Positions 1 through 8,750 are shown, counted from the stretch's first letter. The stretch is 64,000 nucleotides of DNA from Tenericutes bacterium HGW-Tenericutes-2 (GCA_002839095.1 PGXL01000003.1:62001-126000), one strand, 5' to 3'. The notes: generated by a model from the letters alone, not told the origin. Made by a program: numbers and translations.

Positions 1-1
1 A

Positions 2-934
2 GAATTTTTACTTGATATTTCTGAGGGTCTATGGGATGAACCAGTTAACTTTGAAATCAATAAGTTAATTATGGATGAATCCTATGATTTAATCATATCG
101 ATTGGTCAAATCATACCTCATGAAGTAGTAGGTATAGCTAACCATTCAAAGAATCTATTTGTCGGCTGTGGTGGAAAAGATATTATTAACTCCTCGCATA
201 TGCTAGGTGCTGTTTACGGAATGGAACGCATGATGGGTAAGGATCATACACCCGTGCGTAAGGTCTTAGATTACGGTATGGAGCACTTTTTAAACAATCG
301 CCCTATTATGTTTGTCTTAACTGTAACAACAGCTCCAGGAGGAAATACACTGACTCACGGACTTTATATAGGAAGTTCTAGAAAAGGATTTGAGCTTGGT
401 ATTGTCAAGGCACAAGAAAAGAACCTAATCTTTTTAGATCGCGGTATTAAAAAATGTGTTGTCTATTTAGAGCCAAAGGAATTTAAGAGTACTTGGCTTG
501 GTAATAAAGCGGTTTACCGTACACGCATGGCAATTGAAGATGGTGGTGAATTATTAATTTTAGCACCTGGCATCAATAAGTTCGGTGAAGATCCATATAA
601 CGATGAGTTGATTAGAAAATATGGATATCAGGGTAGACTAAAAGTACTTGAAATGTTTAAGCATGATGAAATATTAAAGAAGAATATGAGTATTTCAGCA
701 CATCTAATTCATGGTTCATCTGATGGAAGATTCTCAGTAACCTATGCAGTAAAAAATATAACACAAAAAGAGGTTGAAGGTGTTTATTTCAATGCTGCAG
801 ATTATGATCAGATGGCAAAAAGGTATAACCCTGAAAAGCTTAAGGCTGGATGGAATATCATGCCTGATGGTGAAGAAATATTTTACATTCCAAATCCTGC
901 ATTAGGACTTTGGATCGATAAAAATAGATTTTAA
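2..934 (+). CDS. LarA-like nickel-dependent racemase/epimerase (DUF2088), 5' truncated by window
   Basis: The reading frame is open to the first base of the window, so the gene starts upstream; the first internal ATG at 71 is not the real start. About 310 residues are visible. Segments such as IIPHEVVGIANHSKNLFVG and CGGKDIINSSHMLG resemble the lactate racemase (LarA/DUF2088) family, whose members use a nickel-pincer cofactor to racemise or epimerise 2-hydroxyacids such as lactate or mannonate. Substrate cannot be read from the sequence. A rho-independent terminator follows directly. Family assignment is fairly firm; the reaction is not. Confidence 0.72.
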   Translation, partial: EFLLDISEGLWDEPVNFEINKLIMDESYDLIISIGQIIPHEVVGIANHSKNLFVGCGGKDIINSSHMLGAVYGMERMMGKDHTPVRKVLDYGMEHFLNNRPIMFVLTVTTAPGGNTLTHGLYIGSSRKGFELGIVKAQEKNLIFLDRGIKKCVVYLEPKEFKSTWLGNKAVYRTRMAIEDGGELLILAPGINKFGEDPYNDELIRKYGYQGRLKVLEMFKHDEILKKNMSISAHLIHGSSDGRFSVTYAVKNITQKEVEGVYFNAADYDQMAKRYNPEKLKAGWNIMPDGEEIFYIPNPALGLWIDKNRF

Positions 935-947
935 ATTGCATGTTGAA

Positions 948-984
948 AAGCATTCGCTTTCAAAAAAGCGAGTGCTTATATTTT
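948..984 (+). terminator. Intrinsic terminator after the LarA-like gene
   Basis: An 11-bp stem (948-958 with 967-977, one G-T pair) with an 8-nt loop is followed by a T-rich tail, 14 nt past the stop codon at 934. Confidence 0.75.
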
Positions 985-1019
985 GTAAAACAAAAAGAAA
1001 GAGATGGCAACATTTGACT

Positions 1020-1562
1020 ATGAAAGAATCACAAAATAGAAAAGAAATCAGACATATGATTTTAGCAAGTTTCTTTATTGCATTAGGAATTGTTTTACCC
1101 TTTATCACCGGAAATATTCAAATACTTGGATCCAGATTTTTACCAATGCATATTCCAGTTCTTTTTGCAGGCATCATTCTAGGCTGGAAATATGGTTTGC
1201 TTGTTGGTATTATAACCCCTTTACTACGCGCAATAACTATAGGTATGCCACCATTATTTCCTGTAGCACTTGTGATGGCTTTTGAGCTTGGAACCTATGG
1301 TTTACTCATTGGATTATTTTATAAATTACTACCAAAAAAGGTTGTCTACGTGTTCTTATCTTTGATACTTTCGATGATAGGTGGTAGAATGATATGGGGA
1401 CTTGCTGCATTTTTAATCTATCCGCTTGCAGGTTTCAACTTCAATTTTCAAATCTTTTTAGCTGGAGCATTTATCAATGCCGTCCCTGGAATTATCCTGC
1501 AGCTTATACTAATCCCAACATTATTTATTGGGCTAAAAAAGGCTGACATTATTACTGAGTAA
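1020..1562 (+). CDS. ECF transporter S component, pantothenate (PanT)-like
   Basis: Highly hydrophobic 180-residue protein with about six membrane segments. It reads like the PanT-type substrate-binding S components of energy-coupling-factor vitamin importers: an N-terminal SFFIALGIVLPF-type helix, then FLPMHIPVLFAG. These work with a shared EcfA/A'/T module, which is not in this window. The frame extends 28 codons further upstream, but those overlap the terminator hairpin at 948-984 and are basic, not membrane-like, so the ATG at 1020 is chosen; its ribosome site is weak. The kinase gene 10 bp downstream is probably co-transcribed. Substrate (pantothenate or another vitamin) is inferred. Confidence 0.72.
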   Translation: MKESQNRKEIRHMILASFFIALGIVLPFITGNIQILGSRFLPMHIPVLFAGIILGWKYGLLVGIITPLLRAITIGMPPLFPVALVMAFELGTYGLLIGLFYKLLPKKVVYVFLSLILSMIGGRMIWGLAAFLIYPLAGFNFNFQIFLAGAFINAVPGIILQLILIPTLFIGLKKADIITE

Positions 1563-1572
1563 GGAGTAAATA

Positions 1573-2391
1573 ATGATTAAAGAAAATGATAAAAACCAAT
1601 TCTTTCAAATTGAAGAAGGGTTTTCTTTGGATAGTCTATATATAGGTTCAATTCAGACCATCAATCATTTTTTAGTCATCGTTGAACTTAAGAATAGTGG
1701 ATCCTATTGGATATCTAGTAATACAATAGAAAAACTTGTCAGTATTTTAGATAAGGAGTATAAACCAAAGAAAAAAACAAATTATTTATTGACGTCATAC
1801 TTCATTATGAAAAGGGATTTAGTTGGTAAACTCTTTGTATTAAGTGCGATTGATACACTACTGATGAAAGAGAATAAGGTAAATATTGCTATTGATGGTA
1901 ATGCTTCATCAGGAAAAACTACATTTAGTAAGCAGCTTGAGCAATTTTATGACTGCAATGTATTTCATATGGATAATTACTTTCAAAAGCCTAAAGTGAA
2001 TCCAGCTGATGAGATATCCTATTATGCGAGTAATATAAACTTTGAGAGAATCAAAAAGGAAATACTTGAGCCCATTCATAATGAAGAACCTTCTTTTATT
2101 CAAAAAATGGACCTAAGGTCTCACACATTATTAGAACCAGAAACGATACCATATAAAAATATATCTATCATTGAAGGAGCATATAGTATGCATCCATATA
2201 TCTTCGAGCATTTTGATTTAAAGGTATTTATGAAAGTATCCTACTTTAAGCAAATAAAGAGAATCTATCAAAGAAATGGATTTAAAAAACTGTTCCAGTT
2301 TTTGATAAAATGGATTCCAATGGAAAATAGATACTTCAAGAACTTAGAAATTGAATCTAAGGCAGATATTATTTTAAGAAAAGTCAAATAG
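1573..2391 (+). CDS. Uridine-kinase-like P-loop kinase
   Basis: 272 residues. The C-terminal two thirds carry a Walker A motif GNASSGKTT (around residue 113), the acceptor-site segment FHMDNYF and a Walker-B-like IIEGAYSMHP, as in the uridine kinase/phosphoribulokinase/pantothenate kinase superfamily. WIPMENRYF matches a subgroup usually labelled uridine kinase in Firmicutes. The N-terminal ~100 residues are not recognised. The start has a clear ribosome site (AAGGAG, 1561-1566). Being only 10 bp behind a PanT-like vitamin S component suggests it may phosphorylate the imported vitamin; this is inference, and nucleoside phosphorylation remains the conservative reading. Confidence 0.7.
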   Translation: MIKENDKNQFFQIEEGFSLDSLYIGSIQTINHFLVIVELKNSGSYWISSNTIEKLVSILDKEYKPKKKTNYLLTSYFIMKRDLVGKLFVLSAIDTLLMKENKVNIAIDGNASSGKTTFSKQLEQFYDCNVFHMDNYFQKPKVNPADEISYYASNINFERIKKEILEPIHNEEPSFIQKMDLRSHTLLEPETIPYKNISIIEGAYSMHPYIFEHFDLKVFMKVSYFKQIKRIYQRNGFKKLFQFLIKWIPMENRYFKNLEIESKADIILRKVK

Positions 2392-2401
2392 TAAAAAGAA
2401 G

Positions 2402-2433
2402 CAGTTGAGCAAGTAGCCTCAATTGTTTTTTTT
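2402..2433 (+). terminator. Intrinsic terminator after the P-loop kinase
   Basis: The 8-bp stem 2402-2409/2418-2425 (one G-T pair) is followed by nine Ts, 10 nt beyond the kinase stop. Confidence 0.75.
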
Positions 2434-2475
2434 AAAAATATCGGGTTTAGATAAGTCAAGAAATGTTATTTATGA

Positions 2476-2481
2476 TATAAT
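2476..2481 (+). promoter_or_regulatory. Probable -10 box for the MATE gene
   Basis: Perfect TATAAT 20 nt before the ATG at 2501, inside the upstream extension of the reading frame. It supports the later start. No convincing -35 box is seen. Confidence 0.5.
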
Positions 2482-2500
2482 AAATAATTGGTGGACAACG

Positions 2501-3904
2501 ATGAATAAAGACGAGAAAAAGCGTAATTTAATCCTAAATGACCCCAATATTTATAAAGGTCTTTTTTTGTTATCTATACCCCTAATGCTTAATAATTTTA
2601 TTAAAACAATTCATGATGTTATTGATATGTATTTCGTCAGTGAAATACCAGGTTTTTCAGCAGATGCCGTGAGTGCAATCTCACTCACTTTCCCTGTAGT
2701 ATTCACATTTATTTCCTTAGGGATTGGGTTAAGTGCAGCAGGAACCGCATTAATAAGCCAACAAGTTGGCTCTGGACAACATGAGGACGCAAGAAAGTTC
2801 GCAAGTAATTTGGTTATCTTATCTCTAGCTGCAGGTGTTATATTAAATATTTTCTCATTTTTTGCAGCAGGACCTATTATGGAATTGATGGGAACAGAAG
2901 GTTTTGTTTATGAAAATAGTGTTCAATATTTAAAGATTAGATCCTTTGAGCTACCGGTCGTCTTCTTATTTTTCGCATTCACATCGATTAGGCAATCCTC
3001 AGGTGATACAGTTACACCAGTTATCTACGGTGTATTTACGATGGTCGTTAATATCATATTATCTCCAATACTGATTTCAGTATTTAATATGGGTGTACCA
3101 GGAGCTGCTTATGCAACACTTATAGCCAATGTCATTATCATGCCGGTTGGATTATTGCAGCTATTTCGATCTAAATCTGGTGTAACCATTGCCAAGAAAT
3201 ATTTGATTTTAGATAAAAAAATTAGTCATTCGATTATAAAAACTGCAATACCTGCTTCATTAGGACAATCATTTACGGCTATTGGATTTGCAATCATGAA
3301 TGGTATTATTGTTTCCTATGGGACTCAAACCGTTGCAGCATTTTCAGTCGGAAATAGAATCAGCTCCTTAATACTGCATCCTGTCATGGCAATTGGAGGT
3401 GTACTCGCTGCGTATTTAGGTCAAAATATTGGAAATAAGAATATTCCAAGAGCACGAGAGACATTTAAGAAAGCAATGATCTTATCGGTTGGTTTAATGT
3501 TTCTTGGTAGCTTGATTATGATAGGGTTTAGAGAATATCTAGCCGGATTCTTTATCAAGGATGATCCAGTCGCTTTAGCATTAACTGCTGAATATATGTT
3601 TTACTTATTAATAGGTCTTCCATTAATGGCTATATTTCAAACCTATATGGGTGCCTTCAATGGAACAGGAAATACTAAATTCACCTTTATTATTACAATT
3701 ACTCGATTATGGATACTGCGTATACCACTAGTTTATTTATTCAAGCTAGGAACTAATCTTGGCAGTAGCGGTATTTGGTATGCGATGCTTATTAGTAATG
3801 TCTTAATAATGTTTGTTGGTATGTATTTATATAAAAAGGTAGATTATAAGCCTAAGGTAAAAATTAGACAAGAAACAGAACAATTGATCGAAGAATATGA
3901 ATAA
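2501..3904 (+). CDS. MATE-family multidrug/cation efflux transporter
   Basis: 467 residues with 12 predicted membrane segments. The first lines, LLSIPLMLNNFIKTIHDVIDMYFV, and an internal repeat at about residue 250 (IPASLGQSFTAIGFAIMNGII) are typical of the DinF/NorM-like MATE family, which exports drugs or metabolites in exchange for Na+ or H+. The frame is open 26 codons upstream, but a TATAAT box at 2476-2481 lies in that extension, so the ATG at 2501 is used. It is transcribed alone between two terminators. Substrate is unknown. Confidence 0.88.
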   Translation: MNKDEKKRNLILNDPNIYKGLFLLSIPLMLNNFIKTIHDVIDMYFVSEIPGFSADAVSAISLTFPVVFTFISLGIGLSAAGTALISQQVGSGQHEDARKFASNLVILSLAAGVILNIFSFFAAGPIMELMGTEGFVYENSVQYLKIRSFELPVVFLFFAFTSIRQSSGDTVTPVIYGVFTMVVNIILSPILISVFNMGVPGAAYATLIANVIIMPVGLLQLFRSKSGVTIAKKYLILDKKISHSIIKTAIPASLGQSFTAIGFAIMNGIIVSYGTQTVAAFSVGNRISSLILHPVMAIGGVLAAYLGQNIGNKNIPRARETFKKAMILSVGLMFLGSLIMIGFREYLAGFFIKDDPVALALTAEYMFYLLIGLPLMAIFQTYMGAFNGTGNTKFTFIITITRLWILRIPLVYLFKLGTNLGSSGIWYAMLISNVLIMFVGMYLYKKVDYKPKVKIRQETEQLIEEYE

Positions 3905-3934
3905 AAAAAACACAAGATATTTTGTGTTTTTTTT
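3905..3934 (+). terminator. Intrinsic terminator after the MATE gene
   Basis: The A-rich 9-bp stem 3907-3915/3922-3930 (core CACAA/TTGTG) ends in a T run, immediately after the stop codon. Confidence 0.75.
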
Positions 3935-3941
3935 CTATTAT

Positions 3942-3971
3942 TTGATTACTTGCATCGAATAATGATATACT
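3942..3971 (+). promoter_or_regulatory. Promoter of the small membrane protein at 3997
   Basis: -35 TTGATT (3942-3947), 18-nt spacer, -10 TATACT (3966-3971) with an upstream TG (extended -10). It lies 25 nt before the ATG. Confidence 0.6.
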
Positions 3972-3996
3972 TTAAGAAAAGGAAATTGGTGAGATT

Positions 3997-4458
3997 ATGA
4001 AAAAAGAGTTAGCCTTAAAGTCAACACCTCAAATCGTTAGAACAGCATTAATGTGTATCATCGCACAGGTGGTTGCATTTTCTCTATGGTCCTACTATAA
4101 TTTCCAAGTCGCATCCATGCCAACCATTATTTTAGCCATATTTTTTGTTTTTATTATTGTGATGATTTTACTATTCATTCTTGTTATTCTAATGATCTCG
4201 AATCCAAGAGTGATGATGGAGTATGATCAAAATGCTATCTATATCTTCAAAAGAAAATTAGGACAAGAACAAGTCAATTTCAAGGATATCGTTAATGTTA
4301 AAGCAACCATCAACATTTGGGCTAAGCCATTCTTAATTTATACTGCATTAATTATTGAAACCGATGAAAAGGATTTTATTATTAGAAATATTGATAAAAT
4401 CGATGAAGTGAGAGACATGATTAAGCATCTCGCATTTGAAATCGGAGAAGAAAAATAA
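3997..4458 (+). CDS. Small membrane protein of unknown function (PH-like tail)
   Basis: 153 residues. Two closely spaced hydrophobic segments (about residues 15-35 and 43-67) are followed by a cytosolic domain of about 80 residues rich in beta-like stretches (YIFKRKLGQEQVNFKDI), as in bacterial PH-domain membrane proteins. I do not recognise a named family. It is monocistronic, with its own extended -10 promoter and a terminator. The ribosome site GGTGAG precedes the ATG. Function cannot be assigned. Confidence 0.75.
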   Translation: MKKELALKSTPQIVRTALMCIIAQVVAFSLWSYYNFQVASMPTIILAIFFVFIIVMILLFILVILMISNPRVMMEYDQNAIYIFKRKLGQEQVNFKDIVNVKATINIWAKPFLIYTALIIETDEKDFIIRNIDKIDEVRDMIKHLAFEIGEEK

Positions 4459-4480
4459 AAAGCACAGTGTGCTTTTTTTT
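4458..4480. terminator. Bidirectional terminator between convergent genes
   Basis: Stem AAAGCAC (4459-4465)/GTGCTTT (4469-4475), 3-nt loop, T run on the plus strand and A run upstream. It can end both the plus-strand gene and the minus-strand DUF1294 gene. Confidence 0.75.
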
Positions 4481-4483
4481 GTT

Positions 4484-4774
4484 TTAGAAGATTTGGATGG
4501 AATTAAATAGATTCAAGGTGTAAATAAAATATCCAATGACAAGATGTAGTAATAATGAAGTCCAATTAATCACTACAAAGTACCAATGCTTTGTCTTATG
4601 TCTTTTTGTATACATAGCGAGTAACCCACCAAGTGCTCCAAAAAAGATACTCATCATTAATAAAGTTTTTTCCTTTGTTCTCCATTTTCCCTTGATTGAT
4701 TTTCTTTTATCCATCGAATAGCTTATAAAAGTAACTAAAGACATGAATAAGATGATAATTAAATAAAGTGTCAT
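4484..4774 (-). CDS. DUF1294 family small membrane protein
   Basis: 96 residues with three to four hydrophobic segments. The pattern YSMDKRKSIKGKWRTKEKTL, then GALGGLLAMYTKRHKTKHWYF, matches DUF1294, a widespread membrane family of unknown role. It lies 18 bp downstream of the PfkB-type kinase gene on the same strand and has its own ribosome site (AAAGGGG), so the two are probably co-transcribed. No functional link between them is evident. Confidence 0.8.
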   Translation of the reverse strand: MTLYLIIILFMSLVTFISYSMDKRKSIKGKWRTKEKTLLMMSIFFGALGGLLAMYTKRHKTKHWYFVVINWTSLLLHLVIGYFIYTLNLFNSIQIF

Positions 4775-4792
4775 TTTCTTTCCCCTTTCTGA

Positions 4793-5908
4793 TTATTCAA
4801 TAGCGTTATTTCCCCAATTGATCATAAACTCAGAAAGTTCATTATAAGTTGGACTCATTGCATTTCTTACGTAGTAGCCACTGGTTGCCATTCCCATGTG
4901 AAGTGATTCCATTGGATCTAGTCCTAGTAATAAACCATATACAAAGCCTGAATTGAAGTTATCTCCAGCACCTGTTGTAAGCTTAGGCTTTTTAGCAAGA
5001 GGACCAGATGCTTCATAATATTTATTGTTCATGATTGTACTTGAGCGGTCTACTGGATGGATGACGATAGCATCTAGATTTAAATAATTATAGATAGCTT
5101 GGTTTATTTCTTTTAGTGATGAATCTTCATTTCCTAGTTTTAACATCGAAGCGATGTCGTAGGCTTCCTTTTTATTTAATCCTAAAACAACATAAAAATG
5201 AGATTTGAATTTTTGTAGAAGAAGTAATGCTCTTTGGATTTCTGAAACCTCACGTTTTTCAGGATCTGCTAGATCAATGAAAAACACAGGTTTTTTATTC
5301 TTTTTTTGGAGGATAGGAACAATGTGAATGAGTATTTTCTCCCATAAATCAGTCATGTTTGGAATCATGGACCAATTGACTGCAGCAAACAAATCGGTTT
5401 CATTTAATAGGCTGACAATCTTATCCATTCCAATGACTTGAATTAGGTTTTCATAAGTCACATCATTTAAAGAACTCATTTTGCCGAACATAAGCTTTCC
5501 GTCATTGAACTCAATCGCGTCCGTATGTCCACTATTAGCAAATGAGTAGAGCTCAACATTTTTTGGTAAACCATAAAATACTTCATGAATATTTGGAACA
5601 CCTAAGGCACCGATATAAGTGATTGCTACATCATGCTTAGCTAATGCGTTACACATGATTGGACCATTTCCGCCAATTTTTTGTTGCAAGGGGTATAATT
5701 CTATATTTGTTGATAAGCCACTCGCTTTTTCAATTCTTTTTGCTAAATCAGCAATGGTTTCAATTCTTGTGAATGTATGACTATCCTGTCTTTTATCCAC
5801 TGCATGGATGATTTCATCGATGAATCCATCAAAGCCGATGACCATTTTTTTGTTGGTTGGTTGAATTGTTTTTAGTTTTTTTCCTAAATTGATAATATAA
5901 TTGTCCAT
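4793..5908 (-). CDS. PfkB-family (ribokinase-like) carbohydrate kinase
   Basis: 371 residues. The C-terminal signature LTTGAGDNFNSGF (about residues 312-324) contains the catalytic Asp and anion-hole Gly residues of the PfkB/ribokinase family. KIGGNGPIMCNALAKH in the N-terminal third is the substrate-side motif. The protein is longer than ribokinase (about 310), with an extended N terminus (VIGFDGFIDEI) typical of uncharacterised family members. It would phosphorylate a sugar or nucleoside with ATP; substrate unknown. The minus-strand promoter is at 5962-5970. DUF1294 follows in the same operon. Confidence 0.85.
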   Translation of the reverse strand: MDNYIINLGKKLKTIQPTNKKMVIGFDGFIDEIIHAVDKRQDSHTFTRIETIADLAKRIEKASGLSTNIELYPLQQKIGGNGPIMCNALAKHDVAITYIGALGVPNIHEVFYGLPKNVELYSFANSGHTDAIEFNDGKLMFGKMSSLNDVTYENLIQVIGMDKIVSLLNETDLFAAVNWSMIPNMTDLWEKILIHIVPILQKKNKKPVFFIDLADPEKREVSEIQRALLLLQKFKSHFYVVLGLNKKEAYDIASMLKLGNEDSSLKEINQAIYNYLNLDAIVIHPVDRSSTIMNNKYYEASGPLAKKPKLTTGAGDNFNSGFVYGLLLGLDPMESLHMGMATSGYYVRNAMSPTYNELSEFMINWGNNAIE

Positions 5909-5961
5909 AAGTCTCCAAATCTAATCGATTTGAGCTCCCTTCATATAATTTCACTACCTGT

Positions 5962-5970
5962 ATTATAACA
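5962..5970 (-). promoter_or_regulatory. Extended -10 promoter of the PfkB kinase gene
   Basis: Reads TGTTATAAT on the minus strand, 53 nt before the start codon. The leader can fold CAAATC/GATTTG just ahead of the ribosome site. Confidence 0.6.
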
Positions 5971-6145
5971 TGTATTCATTTATGGAATGCCATCATAAAG
6001 TTGTTGAAAAAGATAACTTCCATTTCTACATTGAATTTGAATAGAAATGATATCATGATCTAAAAAACAAAAAAAGATAATATCTTTATGACTTGAAACA
6101 AAAATCATCTTCTAAAGAAGGATTTCCCAATTCAACTGCTAAATA

Positions 6146-6154
6146 TGTTATAAT
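6146..6154 (+). promoter_or_regulatory. Extended -10 promoter of the thioesterase operon
   Basis: TGTTATAAT lies 32 nt before the ATG at 6187 and is followed by a strong GGAGG (6176-6180). No good -35. The rest of 5971-6145 has short imperfect hairpins (for example CTTCT/AGAAG near 6110-6121) but no recognisable element. Confidence 0.6.
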
Positions 6155-6186
6155 ATATACTAGAAATTAGTTCATGGAGGACCTTT

Positions 6187-6621
6187 ATGAAATCACTCAT
6201 AACTATAGAACCAAGATACCAAGAAACTGATCAAATGGGTGTGATTCATCACTCCGTTTATGCAGTTTGGTTTGAGATGGGAAGAGTCAAATATTGTGAC
6301 GATATTGGCTTTCCATTCAAGAAAATAGAAGATAGTGGATTAAGACTTGCGATGATTGATTTAAGAAGTATTTATAAGAAGCCTGCACTATTTGGAAATC
6401 AGTACAAGCAATATACATACCTTATTGATTTTTCTAGAATAAGAATGACATTCAGATATGAAATATATAACGAAAAAGATGAACTTATTCATGTTGGTGA
6501 ATCTGTTTTAGTATGGCTAGATACAAATTTAAGACCTACTAACGTCCTTAAGAGTAATAAACAAATCTATGATCTTTTCGCAAAACATGTTGTGAAAGCC
6601 AAGGGAATTGAAAATGCATAA
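6187..6621 (+). CDS. Acyl-CoA thioesterase, hotdog fold (YbgC/FadM-like)
   Basis: 144 residues. The N-terminal motif RYQETDQMGVIHHSVYAVWFE matches the 4-hydroxybenzoyl-CoA thioesterase/YbgC signature with the catalytic Asp (ETDQMG) and a WFEMGR helix. It hydrolyses acyl-CoA or acyl-ACP in the cytosol; chain length is unknown. It is the first gene of an operon with a GH4 glycosidase, an acyltransferase and TsaC. The next gene's ATG lies 8 bp inside its 3' end. Confidence 0.85.
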   Translation: MKSLITIEPRYQETDQMGVIHHSVYAVWFEMGRVKYCDDIGFPFKKIEDSGLRLAMIDLRSIYKKPALFGNQYKQYTYLIDFSRIRMTFRYEIYNEKDELIHVGESVLVWLDTNLRPTNVLKSNKQIYDLFAKHVVKAKGIENA

Positions 6622-7981
6622 GCCGATTCGAATTGCCTATATTGGTGGAGGCTCTAGACAATGGGCTAGAAATCTAATGAGCGATCTTGCATTAGAACCA
6701 GATTTAACTGGTACAGTTGTTTTATATGATATCGATCATGAAGCAGCAAAAAATAACGCAATTATCGGGAATATGATGATGGCACTTCCTGAAGCAAAGG
6801 GGAAATGGAACTTTATTGTTGCTAAAACATTAGAGGAATCCTTAGTGAATTCTGATTTTGTTTTTATATCGATTCTACCAGCGACATTTGAAGAAATGAA
6901 GGCATATGCACATATCCCAGAGAAGTATGGAATCTATCAAACCGTAGGAGATACTGTTGGTCCTGCAGGACTGTTTAGAGCATTAATTATGATGCCTATC
7001 TATAAGGAATTTGCAACTCAAATCAAAAATATTTGTCCTAATGCTTGGATTATCAATTTTACAAATCCAATGACCATGTGTGTGCAAACACTATATCATG
7101 TATTTCCAGAGGTTAAAGCATTTGGAAACTGTCATGAAGTATTTCATGTCCAGGATATCCTAGCAAGAGCACTCAAGGAAAAAACAGGTATTCAAGCAAG
7201 CAGAAAAGAAATCGAGATTAATCCAATAGGAATCAACCATTTTACATGGATTAATTATGCATCCTATAAGCATATGGACTTAATGCCAATCTATAAGGAA
7301 TTCGCTCTTAAATATCATGAATTTGGTTTAGGTAAGGATGAATGGGAAACCTATTATCCATTTGGCAGTGGGGAAAGAGTTAAGTTTGATTTATTTAAAA
7401 AATCTGGTGTGATTGCTGCAGCAGGTGACAGACATTTAGTAGAATTTCTTCCACAAAGCTGGTATTTAAAGGATAAAAAAATGATTTTCGATTGGCATTT
7501 TTTCTTAACACCAGTAGATTTTAGAATGAAGCGCAAGGAAGAAGCAAATGAAACTGCTTTAAGAATTATTAAAAATGAAGAAAAAATTAAAATAGAACCA
7601 TCAGGTGAAGAAGGAATTCTTCAGTTAAAGGCTTTATTAGGACTTGCATCACTGATAACAAATGTCAATATCATCAATACCGGTCAAATTCCCAACTTAC
7701 CAATTGGTCATGTTGTAGAAACCAATGCATTATTTAGAAGAGACGAAGTTAGACCGATTTATGCTGGAGATATGCCAAGTTTTCCATTGGAATTAACAAA
7801 AAGACATATTGAAAATCATCAGCTATTATTAAATTCATTTGATAAGAAAGATTTATCTTATGCAAGAAAAGCGTTTTATCAGGATCCATTAATTGAACAT
7901 CTACCAAAAATAACTTTAGACCAAATGTTTGATGAAATTGTAAATGCAGTCAAACCCTATTTAACTTATTACAAAAAATAG
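6614..7981 (+). CDS. Glycoside hydrolase family 4 (NAD/Mn2+-dependent)
   Basis: 455 residues from the ATG at 6614; a TTG at 6608 is in frame but too close to the AAGGGA ribosome site (6601-6606). A Rossmann start (RIAYIGGGSRQWARNL), ILPATFEEM, NFTNPMTMC, GNCHEVFHVQDIL and NPIGINHFTW are the landmarks of GH4. The Cys and His of NCH and GINH bind the metal in this family. GH4 enzymes cleave alpha- or beta-glycosides by an NAD-dependent redox-elimination mechanism. The CHEV motif resembles the alpha-glucosidase/uronidase group more than the phospho-glycosidases; substrate is not certain. Confidence 0.88.
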   Translation: MHKPIRIAYIGGGSRQWARNLMSDLALEPDLTGTVVLYDIDHEAAKNNAIIGNMMMALPEAKGKWNFIVAKTLEESLVNSDFVFISILPATFEEMKAYAHIPEKYGIYQTVGDTVGPAGLFRALIMMPIYKEFATQIKNICPNAWIINFTNPMTMCVQTLYHVFPEVKAFGNCHEVFHVQDILARALKEKTGIQASRKEIEINPIGINHFTWINYASYKHMDLMPIYKEFALKYHEFGLGKDEWETYYPFGSGERVKFDLFKKSGVIAAAGDRHLVEFLPQSWYLKDKKMIFDWHFFLTPVDFRMKRKEEANETALRIIKNEEKIKIEPSGEEGILQLKALLGLASLITNVNIINTGQIPNLPIGHVVETNALFRRDEVRPIYAGDMPSFPLELTKRHIENHQLLLNSFDKKDLSYARKAFYQDPLIEHLPKITLDQMFDEIVNAVKPYLTYYKK

Positions 7982-8001
7982 AACTTCAATTAGGAGTAAG
8001 C

Positions 8002-8724
8002 ATGAAAAAACAACACGGACCTATTGTAAAGCTATTAATCTTTATCATTAGAATATTTGTTAGAAAACCTAAAATTGTAAACTACAATAAAGAATTCGAT
8101 AAAAAAGCTATTTTTATCGCGAATCATAGTGCAATTTCAGGTCCTCTATTTCTTGCTCTATATTTACCGTCATTTTTCGTTCCATGGGGAACCTATGAAA
8201 TGACAGAAAAGTTTAAGAAAAGATGGAGATATCTATACCACCATATTTATAGAGATGTAATTGGTGCGAATCGGTTTGTTTCCTTTGTTTTATCTACCTT
8301 TTTTGCAAGCATCTCAAAAATGCTATATAAAGGTGCTCAGCTGATTCCAACCTATCCAGATGCAAGATTTTTGTCGACATTAAGAACAAGCGAAGCATTT
8401 TTAAATATTGATATACCAATTCTAATCTTTCCTGAGGATTTTGTAGACGGATTTAAGGTCATTTTAGAAAAGTACCTTCAAGGATTTGTAGGATTATCCT
8501 CATACTATTTTCAGCAAACAGGAATTGATTTGCCAATATACCCAATATCCTTCCATAAAAAGAAGAGAGTCATTAGTATTGGTAAACCTGAATATGTTGA
8601 AAAGTTATCCAATCAAGGATACTCAAAAATAGAAATAGCAAACCACTTTATGGATTTGACCAATCAGCTTTATTATGAAGCAGAAGATGGTTCGTATAAA
8701 GAAAAATTGAGTGAACAAGAATAA
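8002..8724 (+). CDS. Lysophospholipid-acyltransferase-like protein with altered catalytic motif
   Basis: 240 residues. IFIANHSAISGPLF (about 37-50) occupies the place of the acyltransferase block I motif NHxSxxD, but the catalytic Asp is Gly (H42, G47). Block III is also unusual (IFPEDFVDGF in place of FPEGTRS). A basic, hydrophobic N terminus would anchor it to the membrane. It may be a PlsC-superfamily member with a different chemistry, or a non-catalytic one. It lies 20 bp behind the GH4 gene with a good ribosome site (AGGAG), in the thioesterase-TsaC operon. Confidence 0.68.
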   Translation: MKKQHGPIVKLLIFIIRIFVRKPKIVNYNKEFDKKAIFIANHSAISGPLFLALYLPSFFVPWGTYEMTEKFKKRWRYLYHHIYRDVIGANRFVSFVLSTFFASISKMLYKGAQLIPTYPDARFLSTLRTSEAFLNIDIPILIFPEDFVDGFKVILEKYLQGFVGLSSYYFQQTGIDLPIYPISFHKKKRVISIGKPEYVEKLSNQGYSKIEIANHFMDLTNQLYYEAEDGSYKEKLSEQE

Positions 8725-8750
8725 ATATTAACTAGAAAATATAGGTGTAT

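Noticed and set aside
936..1019. N-terminal extension of the ECF S component
   Set aside because: The extra 28 codons are basic and coincide with the terminator hairpin of the previous gene.
5971..6145. Small RNA gene between pfkB and the thioesterase
   Set aside because: Short imperfect hairpins without promoter-terminator pairing or T runs; not enough to call.
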